NCBI RefSeq assembly: GCF_003573695.1
Contig: NC_039358.1
Span: 154,122,920 to 154,186,919 of the forward strand
Direction: 5' to 3'
DNA length: 64,000 nucleotides
Source: Papaver somniferum
Lineage: Eukaryota; Streptophyta; Magnoliopsida; Ranunculales; Papaveraceae
Under the pieces are notes generated by a model, which saw nothing but the letters and a program-made list of their open reading frames with translations, did not search any database and was not told the DNA's origin. The position numbers were made by a program, and so were the translations under genes. The number at the start of each line of letters is the position of its first letter. Within the stretch, counting starts at the first letter, position 1. Positions 22,231-34,178 of this stretch are shown here, in pieces.

Positions 22231-22525
22231 TGCAAATATTTTTAAAACACGGTTCTAATGGACGAGTAAAAATTAATATGGGTGAAATGGACACCAAAAA
22301 AATAGCAAGAATGAATCTGGATTCATCCTGGCTTAAACATAAAAAATAGCGAGGGTGAAACTGGATGCATCCTGATGTAAATTAAAAATAAGAAAAAGTA
22401 TTTGAAAATGGATAGGATGAAACTATTTACATCCTGGTTATTTTTACACTCTCGTCCATTTAAACAATATCAAATTTTACATGTCGTTTTCACCCAGGAA
22501 TTGTCGTTATTGGATTAATTGACCA
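22231..22525 (-). repeat. Dispersed ~300-bp repeat, copy B (inverted relative to copy A)
   Basis: The reverse complement aligns along 2041-2360, including the three AGGATGNANNCAGTTTCAT-like motifs and ACTCGTCCA. GGTCAATT/AATTGACC sit at the edges as a candidate inverted terminus. It lies 20 kb from copy A in opposite orientation. Confidence 0.65.
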
Positions 22526-22680
22526 ATTTTGTGAAACTAAAAATAGCAATCCGCTCTCGGCAAAATGATACAGCTAGACAAATATATGGACATTGTCGAG
22601 TCCCTTTATCTAGGGTTGTCAGCACGTCTACTTTGCGGTCCATAATGTAGCTAAATGTTGGGTTTCATACATCTTCCCCT

Positions 22681-22834
22681 GATATCTTCCTGTAGAACTC
22701 TATAGAAGATGGCACCGATCCGAAAAAGTCTTCCTTTTAGAAAGAGTTGGTAGTAATGCTGTGATTTTGTTTATCCTCCACAGATATCCTCTTGTAATTC
22801 TGATAGAAGATGGGACCGATCCGGAAAATATCTC
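22681..22834. repeat. Imperfect 102-bp-period duplication
   Basis: GATATCTTCCTGTAGAACTC...GATGGCACCGATCCGAAAA at 22681 recurs as GATATCCTCTTGTAATTCTG...GATGGGACCGATCCGGAAAA at 22783. The neighbouring stretches 22526-22680 and 22835-23023 hold nothing I recognise. Confidence 0.6.
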
Positions 22835-23026
22835 CACCAGAAGAGCAGGTGGCCAGTAGGTATTGTCGTATTGACAAGTAAGTGGCAATGGTCTTGTTCA
22901 TGTGCCTTTGAGGAAGTAGCTTCGTAGTCATTTAGATAATGTATGATTCATTTACCGTAAGCAGGTGCCTACTGCTTGCTGTATAAAAATTGTAGGGACT
23001 GGATATCTCTTCGTTAGTGTTTCTTA

Positions 23027-23696
23027 GAGCATCCAGAACCATGGACGGGTCTAAAGATCAAATGCCAGACCAAATGCCAAAAAAGTTTGGCTTTTTTGGA
23101 GGTGAACTGCAGTGGTAGTAGACTAAAATTTAGTCCGACGGATGTATATTGAACGTCTGAAATTGAGCGCAAGTATAATAAACGCCTCAAACTTAGGCGT
23201 GGTTGTAGTGTGGGACGTAGTATTAGGGACGCACGGTGTGGGGCGTGGCTATAGTGAACGCCTAGTGTAAGACGTTAATCAAATTAACGTACAAAGGTCA
23301 AGCGGATGTATTAAGCTCGTCTGGGAAAGTGGGATCATACTTTTCATGTCAAGCACACTTATAATGACCGCCTGATTTCAAGCGAACTTATAATGAACGT
23401 TTGGTTTGGTGGATTTTATATCAACGTTCCACTCAAACGCTCTTTGTATTAACGCTCCACTCTCAAACGCTCACTATACCCATGCCTTGTCCTAGACGCT
23501 TGTTATACTCACGCCTAACTTGAAACGCTCACTATACCTACGCCCCATTAAATTTAGTTATAGTCTCGGCCGGCTATTAAATTTAGTCCCAAACCCTAAA
23601 AATCCAGACCAAATATACCTTTAGTGTTCCACTACGCATCCATTTCAGATCAAATTTGGATTTAGTCCCCAATTATGATCGTGACTATGGATGCTC
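23027..23696. mobile_element. PIF/Harbinger-type foldback MITE, 670 bp
   Basis: Ends are GAGCATCCAGAACCATGGAC and, inverted, ...GTGACTATGGATGCTC. TTA target duplications lie at 23024-23026 and 23697-23699. The 3-bp TTA target and GAGCATCC terminus fit the PIF/Harbinger (Tourist) class. The interior is built from many short units around ACGCCT/AGGCGT and ACGCTCACTATA, with the left half roughly complementary to the right half, so the whole element could fold into a long imperfect hairpin. No open frame. Confidence 0.8.
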
Positions 23697-23699
23697 TTA

Positions 23700-24945
23700 G
23701 CAATTAGATATGTCTGTCAATAATACGGATTTTTTTATATATGTTTCATGTTTGTTTGTTTGAACGGAATGTAAATGGAAGTGCTTGAATGTTAATAGCA
23801 ATCAGACCTTGCAATGGATGGCTGTAAAGACGACAAAGTTAATGGTGGTAGAAATTATAAACGTTAGTGCTGGCTAAAGAAATGATGGTGACATTAGTGG
23901 CAGAAACGAGATCAGTGATGTTAATTACTATGAAAACAAATAGCAACAACAATTGGGTGACAATCATGGAAGCAACATTTTTTCATGGTGGTGGTGGTGG
24001 GTGCATAATATGGTCCTAGCTAAGATTTTGGTGATAGTGGTAGTTGGTTAAATCATGTGAATGCTATAAATAATGGAGAAGGAAAAGTAACTTTTTCTTT
24101 ACCGGATCAAAGTCAAAATGAAATCAACTTGTTCTATCAGGTCAGGAGTCTTGTGAGGGTAAAGGGAAAAGTGTATGGTGTTACACGTTCAAGGAACTGT
24201 TGGAATTTTGCAACAATGAACAACACGTTAGATGTTTTAAAATAATATATAAGAACTGAAATGAACAATTCTATCACGAACAATTTGACGAGGGCAGAGT
24301 CATAGGTTCAACAAGTTGTCCTTAACACATTAGTTCGCGTGTATACTCAAGATGAGCAATGCTAAACCCCCAACGTGCGAAGATGTGTCCAGGATAAGAC
24401 TACCCGATATAACTTGTGTTAGCACAACGCAAGCTACCCACTCTTGAACTTTCGTTGGTGTTAAGAAAGGTAAAAAAAAACATTTCACGGTGATTTTATT
24501 AAACTTGTTTTTGATTCATTTAGAGTGTTGAATTAGTAGTATAGTTTATTTCTGATTCATTTAGTGTATGGATTTAGGGTGTTGAATTAGTAGTTAGTGA
24601 TTCAGTTATTGAAGCATAACCGTTTCATATATGATTTTCAAATTTTCTGCCTCTTCTGTGAGCGTTTGAGGGTTTATGTGTGTTGTAATTCTGCTAGTAT
24701 GTTCCCTATTTTTTGGGTGGTCTTTCTTCATTGAATTGTTCATGATTTTTGGGTGGTTTTTGTTTCATTGTTCAACCGTCGAATAATCATGAATTTCTCA
24801 AATTCTAATGGTTCTACTGGAATGTATGTCAAATTTTTCTATAAACTTAGTGATTATGAATTAATTATTTAAAGACAACTGTAGGAAGTAGTTATTCTGA
24901 AGTGTATCTCTACAGACATTCTATAGGAAAAGTTATTTGACTACA
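23700..24945. other. Unassigned spacer before the Ulp1 MULE
   Basis: Contains a short GGTGGTGGTGG block near 23986 and an open frame at 24057-24245 without motifs. The left end of the MULE should lie here or just upstream, but I could not locate its terminal repeat. Confidence 0.35.
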
Positions 24946-25141
24946 GATTTGGAAAACAACTTGTACTAGTTTCCTTCATATTTGGAGGCAACTTATGCTA
25001 GTTGTTCCTAGTTTTGAAGCAACTGGTACTAGTTGCCTTCATATTTAGAGACAAAACCTGTGCTAGTTGTTCCAAGTTTTGGAGACAACTTGTGCTACTT
25101 GACTCTATATCTGTAGAAACCTGGGCTAGTTGGCTCCATTT
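24946..25141 (+). repeat. 32-bp palindromic minisatellite, array 1
   Basis: About six units of the form GAGGCAACTTNTGCTAGTTGN(C/T)TCCATATTTG, each with a CAACTTG-NN-CAAGTTG-like palindromic core (here often CTAGTTG). The array ends about 125 bp upstream of the likely start of the Ulp1-like gene. Confidence 0.8.
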
Positions 25142-26547
25142 GTTTTAGCTACTTGTTTCTGTACAATTTTTGATTTATACAACTTGTACTAGTTAGCTAT
25201 ATTTCTGAATAGAAATTGTGATCTGGACAAAAGTGATTCGACACTATCTATTTTTATTCTTTGAAATGAAATGGGAAAAGATAAGAAGATCATCAAGAAG
25301 AGAAAAAGGCAAGGCACCTCAGTCTGTCGATAATGCTCCGGTTGACGAAGTTGAAGCCGTAAAAGGTATGAGTAAAACATAAGGCTGGTGCCATCCATAT
25401 AAGTCTTTAGATTCTTTCAACACAACAGTTTTGGTAAAATAGTAAAGACTAGTATTTCCTTCAATGTTAAATATATTGTAAACAGTAAATACTTAAGTAA
25501 CATAATGTAGGTTTGCAGGTAAAGAGAAAAGCTAGAACAAGCATATAAATCTAGATTATTACCTTTGTTAGACATGGTTATTATTTGTGTAAAGTATTGA
25601 AAGACAAACCAAAACATGTGAAAACCTTAAAAGAGTCTCCATTTTGGGTTTTTTTTGAACCATTCTTTAAAGAAGAACCAGAAAATAGGACTGCAAAAGA
25701 CGTAAGGATTGAGAGAGAATTATACACTAAGATTCCTCAAGTTGTAGAGATGCTTCTCAATTGCCATGATAGCGCAGTAGTGAAGAAGAAGGTGGAAACT
25801 AGATTTGTGTTTAAGAAGAAGGTTTTTATTCCAACAACAGTGGCTTTGTTGTTTTCTTCAATGTGCAAAGAATGCTTGAAGATGCTGAATTGAAGAAGAA
25901 ATTTAAAGTAACTGCAGAGCACATCAAATTCTTGCACAAAAATTTCCCACCAATAAAAGACAAAAAAAAATACAAAGTGACAAAGCAACAAATTGATACG
26001 GTGTTGAGACAAGCAGCTTCTTTTTCACGGATACTGGTGGAAATTTCTTTACTCAAAGATGGTTGCCACACTTGTTTTCTATGCACAGAGTGTTGTGTCC
26101 AAACCACATAGTGAAATATTTAATGGAAAAAAACCAAAAGGAAAAGATGTTCTTAAACGTGTACCTGGGTGCACACCACTTTTGTTGGTAAAAAAATTGA
26201 AAATTGTTTACAAGTTCAGCAATTTAAAAATATTACTCTTGATCTAAATATTTTGAGCATTTTAACTAACTTCTTAAATGTTTTTTGCAGTATTGAGTTT
26301 TTGGAGCATAGCAACTATCACCCCAAGCGAGAAGGATTTAAAAACTCTAATCTGAGATTCACAAGGTGGCACCAGTTGGATTTCTGCAAGAAAAACTTTT
26401 GCTACAGAAAAAAAATAAAGACAACAAATGGAGTTCTTTCAAGATTTTATTGTAAGTCAAATTTCTTATGTTACTTTAGTCTTTACTGTTTAATATTCGG
26501 TAGTCTCAATAAAAATAGATGTTCGGGTAATTATGACCTTCATATCT

Positions 26548-26757
26548 GAAAGAAACTTGCCAAGAGTTTGCTCCATAGTGAAAGAAACTTGATCAAGTTG
26601 GCTGCATATGTTAAAGAAACTTATCCAAGTTGGATCCATATTTGAAAGCAACTTGCCCAAGGTTGTTTCCATGTGTGAAAATCAACTTGATCTAGTTGGC
26701 TCCAGAAGTTGAAGCAACTTGCACAAAGTTGTCTCCATATTCTGGATTGAAGTTGGT
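26548..26757 (+). repeat. 32-bp palindromic minisatellite, array 2
   Basis: Six units such as GAAAGAAACTTGATCAAGTT, each followed by GG(C/A)T(C/G)CATATNT. It lies in a gap between coding blocks of the Ulp1-like gene, so probably in an intron. Confidence 0.85.
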
Positions 26758-28493
26758 TAAGTTGTGTATATTACATTACCGCAGATTTTTAAGAAACCTG
26801 CTTAGTAATATGTAACTTTGCAGCTCATTGATTCTACATTAGAAGGACTATCAGAACATGAGCAAGGACTGACTATTTTGAAAGCATTGGAAGAAGAATT
26901 AGAAATAGAAAAAACATTCAAAAACCTATTTTATGATAGACTTGAAGAAGAGAAGCTAAATGCCACGTTTATTGAAGCTGAAAACTACGCACTCAAAGAG
27001 ATCTACTATAGAATTGAAGGGATATCCATTGTTGAGAAAGTTTATCACCGACAACTAATTCCTTCAAAGCATTTATGCAGCTAATAAGGATTAGATAAAG
27101 ATTACAGAGGCTCAAGAGAAACGCATGGTTGAGGTTGAGAATAACTTGCAGGATTGGGAAGAATTGAAAAAACAACCACACAACGTCTCAAGGGAGCAAA
27201 AGTATTTCATGCTGAAAGAAGCAACCAACAGTTCTCAGCAGATGAATCTGGCAAAAATATAGGTGAAACTAAAGAAGAAGGTGGACAAGAAAAGGAAGTA
27301 GTTGATGATCACCAACAGTTATCAGCAAATGAATCTGGAAAAAAGGATGTAGGTGAAACTGAAGAAGAAAATGGATCAGAAAAGAAAGTTTTTGAAGAAG
27401 TAAAGGCGACAGAGAATTAAAAAGAGAATGAAAATCAGTCAATGCAGATGAGTCAAGAAGAAAATGATGAAGCAGCTGGACCAGAAAAGGAGGTTGTTAA
27501 GGAAGTCAAGTCAACGAAAAATGAAAAAGAAAATGCAGATGAGACAATGCAGATGAGCAAAGAAGAAAAGAACGATGAAGAAGTTTTTGTTGTTGAGTCA
27601 GCAACACCATTAACTGCAGTAAAGGTGTCGATTGACAGTAAATATTCATACAAGGTAGATATGTCTGATAGTTTAGATGAGTTGATGCAGGAAGTGGGCA
27701 AAGATGGTATTAGTGGTAAATATTTCGCTAACATAGAGCAAGATAAATGCAATAGAGAAGAAGAAGAAAATAGAAGTCCGGTTGCAAATAAAGAAGCAAG
27801 GTCAAGTCTAGTTAGACAAGATAAGTCCAGTGAGAAATGAGAAAGAAAATACAACTTCAGTTACGGCAGAGAATGACAAGATGAATAAAGTTGAAACACA
27901 GACTCTTATTCAATATAATCAGCCAAATGATAAGGAAGCATCTTCCAAAGGAAAATCCGATGAGTTTCCAACTTTCAATTTGCATCTTGATTCTCCGGCA
28001 GGACCAGTCCCAGCTTCTAACACAATTGAACACCTGGGAGAAGAAAAAGACGAGGAGAGTGAAGGATCAGAAAACTGAGAGCAAGGAGTGAAGATATAGA
28101 ATCATAGAAAGAAAAATTTGGTGTTGGTTCTATTATCAGAGGAGTCAAGAAGAATCCAAAGAGAAACAGGTTTACACCCAAAGAAAAACAAGAAACAACA
28201 GGGCAATGAAGTTATTGATTTGGAGTCGATATAGTACATCGATCCAACACCCCCGCAACCAATACCACTCAAGGATGCAGAAAGTATTGAGATTTGGGGA
28301 TCATGCAGTGATGAGCAACAACTAATTCTCAAATAATTCTATAAGGATGCCACAAAAAGGTAATATACGAAAAAAAATTTACTTTTCAGTTAATACATTT
28401 TATGTCTATCTCAAAAACAAGACCAGACTTGAATTGAAAAGATGAAAATACTTAGAGTATATTCTTAAACTGAGTAGTTTATCACCCAAAAAG

Positions 28494-28592
28494 GTGGAAG
28501 CAACTTGTGCAAGTTTACTGCATATGTGGAAGCAACTTCCTCAAGTTGGATTCAAATGTGGAAGCAACTTCACCAAGTTGCCTCAACTACTT
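28494..28592 (+). repeat. 32-bp palindromic minisatellite, array 3
   Basis: Three units GTGGAAGCAACTTNNNCAAG followed by TTGNNTNCATAT, just before the exon that starts the protease domain. The period is 32 bp, as in the other arrays. Confidence 0.85.
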
Positions 28593-29580
28593 GCTTTAGA
28601 ATGTTTTGCTGTGTTGTTTATGATTGTTGGGTTATGCAGGGAAAGGGCTTGTTCTGGAATGGATAATAAGTTTCACATTGAGAAGTTGTACATCCAGATC
28701 TACTGGATAACAATAATATCAATAGTGATATCATTGATTATTACATCACTATTCTATAGGGCAAGATTGAAAAGGATCATGCTAATGGATACGGATAGCA
28801 TGTCATCCTAAATACAAATGCTTTGGTAAGTAACTTTTTACTAATTTTCATTTGATAATATTACCTTCTGATCTATCATAGGTGTTCATAATTAAACTTG
28901 TAGCTAGTCTCATTACATTGTCACTACTCATGTTGGTTATCACCACCTGAAATAGGAATGTTAGTTCGATTATGTTCATATAATAAAATTTTGTATAAGA
29001 TGATGACATAGCACTATGATGAAAAAAATATGAATGGAAAACTTTTATATTGATGCAGAGTCTCATACAATCTGCCTTAGACAAAAGAGATGAGTCTGCA
29101 ATAGAGTCAAGCGCAGTTACAGATTATGTAAGACAACATTACCAATTGGATGACAAGAACAAAATGCTATTGGTTCCAATGTTCATGTACAAAGAGAGAC
29201 ATCCATACCACTGGGTGTTGCTGGTGCTAGAATGAGGCATATGGAAGGTATGCAACTCAATAGCGCATAATCCAGCCCATTCAAGACAAGTCCGTGCCTT
29301 GACAAAGCCATTAAGTAAAGTTCTGAATGAAATGGGACATAGAAACCAAGATGGTGCACCAATAGTTGAAACCTTGAAGATTCCTGCAATACTTCAACAA
29401 GAACAATAACCTGACTGCACAATTTTTGTTTCTATGTTTATGAAGACGTTGGTGAGATACGAAAACTTCGATCATCTAAAAGGAGGACGAACGAAAGCAT
29501 ATGTTGAAAAGATCAACAAAAAAAGGGTGAAGATGGCGTTTCGCATCTTGAAGGCAAACTGATGAATGTAAGTATCAGAA

Positions 29581-30032
29581 AGGAACATATTTCGGTCCGC
29601 TGGTAGTATACTCTCAATATCAGAAAGGAATATTTGTTAGTATTATCTAGTTGCAGTAGACTTATTAGTATTGTCTTATTGAACTACAGTTGTTAGTTAT
29701 TAACTGATTATGGTACCATGTTAGTATTTAAATGTAAAACATTAAATTGTGGTTATCAGTATGATTAAATCATAACTGATTGAAGTACTTGATTACTATT
29801 AATTGTAAACATTATGTTAGTATTATCTAACTAAAGTACACTTCTTACTATTGTCTAGTTACAGGTAGATTGTTTGATTATATTCAGTGTTACAGTATTT
29901 TGATATGATTGCAGGCATGCATAGGTAAAAATGATTGGAGGCATGCATAGGTAAAAAAGGAGATAGATAAAAAATAGAGACAGACCCTTGCAAAAAAAAA
30001 ATATCTAGAGGAAATTTGCTCATGTTGTGTCC
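29581..30032. other. AT-rich interval after the protease gene
   Basis: No gene. Contains loosely repeated TTAGTATT(A/G)TCTAGTT(A/G)CAG-like phrases (29636, 29821, 29846) and a GGCATGCATAGGTAAAAA duplication at 29914 and 29940. Confidence 0.4.
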
Positions 30033-30240
30033 CTAAATGAAAGCAACTTCTTCAAGTTGTCTCCGTATGTTAAAGCAACTTCCTCAAGTTGTCTCCATAT
30101 ATGGAAGCAACTAGTAAAAGTTTTCACCAAAGAAATCATACGGGAACAAGTGGGCTGAAATTCATAAGGCAACTTTTTTTAAGTTTCCTTCAAAATGTAG
30201 GAGCAACTAGAAAAAGTTTTCTTCAAATCTGTAGGCATAA
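30033..30240 (+). repeat. 32-bp palindromic minisatellite, array 4
   Basis: Units GAAAGCAACTTCTTCAAGTT and TAAAGCAACTTCCTCAAGTT (each plus GTCTCC(G/A)TAT), then three more diverged units (GGAAGCAACTAGTAAAAG...). It lies between the convergent Ulp1-like and mudrA-like genes. Confidence 0.8.
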
Positions 30241-30479
30241 CCAACATAATTTCCTTGAAAAAAAGATTACAGACCCTGCAGTAAACTTAAAAACAAAAAT
30301 GAATTCATAACAAGCCGGAAAAAAAAGTGTTTCATAACAACGGCAGCATAAACAAGTTGAACAAAAGTGTAGCATTATTAATTAAAGACATCCAATTTCA
30401 ATAAAAACATAATAATAACTTTAGAAAAACATAAAAGAAAAGTTAAGAAAAACATTAAAAAAAAACTGGGAAAAATAAA

Positions 30480-31262
30480 AAGTTCAGAAGTCTAATGCAG
30501 TTGCGAGATTCATAGGAACATCATCCTGTAGAACCTTCCAATCCTTGCCTGATCCTTGAATATTGGTGCGCAAGGAGCCAGTGGAGATCTCTGGCAGGTT
30601 CTGCGATTATGGAATAAAATCATGTTACAACGACCACACTTCCTCTTCTTGAAAACTTTTCACGGTAATTTCGCTTACAAACAGAGTTTGGTCTCCCAAT
30701 TTTTGGTGCAACAGAGGGAGGCATGATGTATTTAGTACGAGAAACTTCATCAGGCTTATCTCCATCAGGAATGGGATAGAAAGGATTTGAATAGAGCCCT
30801 CTGTAGCATTCAACTGTGTAGTATGGAATGATGTGCTTGTATACCTCCTCCTCTGCAACATGGTTTTCATAGAATGACTACAAGGGAAGTTTTGTGTTTT
30901 CCACCATCGACAAATGCAAGTATGGGAGTCTAAATCAACAGTATGCTTCCTGGTATTACTTATGATCTCAAATACCTTTTCACTGGCTCGTCACACCTTG
31001 TATCTATGACAGTCAGTTATCCTCTTATCTAACCTTGCTTGCATCTTGGAGGTAAGTCTTGTACTCCACTTGCTAGCTTCGAGCTTCCTCTTAGACATCG
31101 TCTCCATAGTACTGGCACGAATACATTCAATCAACCCAATTACTTGAAATCGCTTTTCATGCCTAATCAAGTTTTTGAAGTTGAAAAGACGAGTGTACCC
31201 AAATACACCACAATCTTTTTGTTTCAACCTATTAGTCCTCTTACCAAGTGTGATCGTCTATG
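30480..31262 (-). pseudogene. mudrA-like: MULE transposase (mudrA-like), C-terminal half
   Basis: On the minus strand the text runs RFQVIGLIECIRASTMETMS, then HTVDLDSHTCICRWWKTQNF and PCSHSM. This is an intact SWIM zinc finger (C-x-C...C-x-H), preceded by the usual MULE helical stretch. In the next frame follow EEEVYKHIIPYYTVECYRGL, PFYPIPDG and the proline-rich PPSVAPKIGRP linker. A third frame gives KCGRCNMILFHNRRTC, a CCHC knuckle of the type that ends many MULE transposases. There is a TGA near 31010 and at least two frameshifts. The catalytic N-terminal half is missing: the gene is cut at about 31262 where LTR sequence begins. It is convergent with the Ulp1-like gene, and both probably belong to one element. 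Confidence 0.8.
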
Positions 31263-31264
31263 GA

Positions 31265-31596
31265 AAAAGTCGAGATAATACAACATCTTCGGTATTCACA
31301 CTTTGTGTGATCGTCTATGGATACAAGATCGAGACAATACGACAAACAAAGTGTGATACTTGATAATAAGTTCGGTACTAACCAAACTCTATAGGATCAC
31401 TATCAAGTATATCGGAGTTAACGTTTGTGTATTTTACTTTATTATAATAACAATTATAATGCGGAAATCAAAGTAAAAAACACAGCAAGATTTTGCTAAC
31501 GAGGAAACCGCAAATGCAGAAAAACCTCGGGACCTAGTACAATTTTGAATACTCTCATAATTAAGCCGCTATACAAAATATAAACCAACTTCATAT
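31265..31596 (-). repeat. LTR fragment (family B), minus orientation
   Basis: The reverse complement of 31400-31590 matches 33990-34160 (GTATAGCGGCTTAAT, TTTTTCTGCATTTGCGGTTT, TTCCGCA(A)TTATAATTG). Sequence down to 31265 extends past the point where the plus copy is truncated, so it supplies the otherwise missing U5-like end, with two copies of TCCATAGACGATCACAC. It cuts off the mudrA gene. Confidence 0.7.
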
Positions 31597-34178
31597 TGTT
31601 AGATCGTAGCTCGGTTGAACCCACCAAGCGTTGGTATGTCAAGTTTGGTTGTCATATTTTAGTGAATCAAAACTCATTTAAAGAGTCGCTTAATTATATA
31701 CTAGAGTCAACTTCGTATAGGTTAGCTTGAAAGTATTAGGATATGAGACATTACAAGTATTACGTGAAGACTTGAAGAATATGAAGAAGTAAGGAGCTAC
31801 AACGACGACATCATCCTTCCAATTGAGGTTAGTAATATTTGACTTGAACTGTTTCATTCTCTAACGTATCTTTCAAGTCGTGCATATTCAAAACATAACT
31901 GCGCAGCTATGAATGATTATACTCTAGTTAGACGTAGTATTAAGGAATACAATACGAAGTATAACGCTTATCTTTTGAACTTCGTATATAAGACATTAAC
32001 ATAATCGTATGAATGCTATTGTGATTATGTATGGGTATGAGGTAAAGATTTCGTCCTAGGAAACAATGTTTTTACATTTGTTTAAAGGAAGTACAATTCA
32101 TAAACTTTTGTTATGAATCGAAAGGAAAATCGCTAGGATTATTGGTATTGTTTTGCATTGCAAATCTTTTTGAATTACCAATATGTGTGTTTAGTATAAC
32201 CGCTCATGACTTGCTTATGTTCTTGGTAAAACTATTCGCAAGGCCTGACTTTTGTATTGGTATGACTTTTATTAGTGGAGTCGATCTCAAGTAATCACCT
32301 GAGATGGTATGATCGATTTGTTGTAATTAGTATGACCAACTCTAGGCAAAGGGGAACCGACCCTAGTAAGAGGTGCAACCGATCAAAAAAAGGGAATCGA
32401 TCCTTGTAAGAGGTGCAACAAGTTTCTAGTTATTAGGAACAGATCCTATGAACATGTGCAACACGTTTTTAGACATTGGGAACCGATCCTATGGACATGT
32501 GCACCAAATACAAGTTAGATACCATATATATGTGGGAACCGATCCTAGTACCTAGTCAACCAAGTTTTGGTAACTAGCGTGACTAATTCTAGTACCCACA
32601 TGGAGGTAGAACCGAAACTTGTTTTAGTAGAACCGTGAAACCCATGTTTGGTGATTTGATAAGATAATCAATCACATAGTTCTTGGAAGTCAGATGAACC
32701 AATTCTAAACTTGTTTGGAAATGTGGAAAATCGGTTCCAAGATTGTGAGTATGAAAAAGGACTTACAAATTAAAGATGTCGACATACTTTGAACATGTGC
32801 AGTAACGCTTATCTTTTATTGTTCAAAGATATTCCTTAATAGCTAAAGGAGAATCCTGGATCGAAAATAAATTGAGAATATTTTAATTAAGGTTTTTAAT
32901 TTCATATTTGGAAAATAAAATTTAGTAATGTGCATTTACTAGTTGGATATTTTCTAAGAGATTTCGGTTAATATTTGGACAGTGCATTTCCAAGAATTAT
33001 GGAAATCGAATTTGGAATATATTGCATATCTTGAGAATATTTTCGGTTTTGGAAATTCCTTGGTGTCCAAACTTCCATGGTTTATAAATATTAAAGTTTG
33101 CATTTCAAGCAAACTAATCCTCAGAGCCAGCAAAACTACCTAGTTGTGTTGTTACTGGTGGAGAGCCACCTATTCGGAAAGAAAAGTAACCTAATTAGGC
33201 GAAATCTCTTATGACCGCTCGGTTTAAAGACTTCTTTGGGATTGAGAAGCTCTATTAGTACTGTTGTTGGGAAACTAAATAATTGCAGTTTATCTTATGT
33301 TTTTGATTGATTTGACTGACTAACGGTTGTTGAACTTTGATTAAACCTAGTTTGTTTATGCTTGAGAATCTTCTATTCTGATATAAGATTCACTCAAACT
33401 AGATCGAAGTTTCGACGGGGATCTTTAGACTGCTTGTAGATCTAAAGACGTCCTATGATAATCCATTGTTAAGAGACTCCGTTCTGTGCGTGATTGATCA
33501 CAAGAGATTCAAGTTGATTATGTGCAGGTGTTTATTGAAGATCTAAGAAGATCTGAAGACGAAGAAGATTTCTGATTTGGCTTCATAATCTTTGGTGTGC
33601 ACAATACTTGTTTCGGGTAAAGAGGATCCAACTATAATCGTTTTATCTTTGTGATAGATTGGATTGATTAGTTGAGTAGATCGGCATCAATACAATTCTT
33701 TGTGATTAAAAGTATTGATTGCAAAATATTGACAATTACTTTGATAATTGTTATTGGATAGATCTAAGGACCCGACAAAGGAGTTTATTGGGATAAACGG
33801 AAGAACCTTTTGTCGAACTCATATCACTTGGTTGAAAAGAGTTGTTACCGAACAGATTTGTTGTTCCTTTACTGTTTGGAATACGAACCAAAGGAATTGT
33901 TCCAAGTGCGTGACTTAATGCAAGTTGGAGGCGCATGGATACAAACGGAACTAGGTGAACTATAGGTTTAGTTACTTGGTCTCAACTATACGAAGTTGGT
34001 TTGATTTTGTATAGCGGCTTAATCCTGAGAGTATTCAATTCTGGACAAGGTCCCAGGGTTTTTCTGCATTTGCGGTTTCCTCGTTAACAAAATCTTGTTG
34101 TATCATTTACTTTTATTTTCCGCAATTATAATTGTTATTATTATAATTTAAAGTAAATTACACAAACGTTAATTCCTA
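31597..34178 (+). repeat. Long LTR (family B), plus orientation, 3'-truncated
   Basis: Starts TGTTAGATCGTAGCTCGGTT, the same beginning as the minus copy at 38785 (TGTTAGAGCATAGCTCGGTT). It runs through the shared TTCTGCATTTGCGGTTTCCT block and stops at about 34178. There it abuts the internal region of a different family (TTTTAGATTTATTTGTTTAA, same as 45560). The expected U5 end is missing, so the junction is a deletion or recombination. No coding content. Confidence 0.7.
32340..32620 (+). repeat. GGAACCGATCCTA tandem repeats inside LTR B
   Basis: GGGAACCGATCCT(A/T)... recurs at ~55-bp spacing with (C/T)ATGTGCA(A/C)CA between. Counterparts are at 37840-38045 on the other strand. Confidence 0.7.

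Larger units (their letters stand above)
25266..29560 (+). pseudogene. Ulp1-like cysteine protease gene carried by a MULE, broken
   Basis: Exon 1 is probably 25266-25365 (donor GT at 25366), lysine/arginine-rich. Later coding blocks are HVKTLKESPFWVFFEPFF (25615), MVATLVFYAQSVVSKPHSEI (26059), IEFLEHSNYHPKREGF (26291), a Glu-rich helical block (26818-27084) and an acidic low-complexity linker (27154-28080). The Ulp1 (C48) domain starts near 28690 (NNNINSDIIDYYITILYRAR) and has the catalytic His in HPYHWVLLVLE (about 29200). The usual Asp is lost to Glu plus a stop, and the Cys is in PDCTIFVSMFMKTL (29411-29452). Stops at 27418, 27838, 28076 and 29233, plus frame changes, make it non-functional. 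In plants such protease-bearing transposons are MULEs of the Kaonashi type, which agrees with the mudrA remnant downstream. Confidence 0.75.

Noticed and set aside
24946..30240. Regular 32-bp repeats suggesting a CRISPR array
   Set aside because: Units are adjacent without unique spacers, are diverged, lie in a plant transposon and have no cas genes.
30038..30300. 73-codon frame at 30089-30310
   Set aside because: It reads across minisatellite array 4 and an A-rich tail; no domain.
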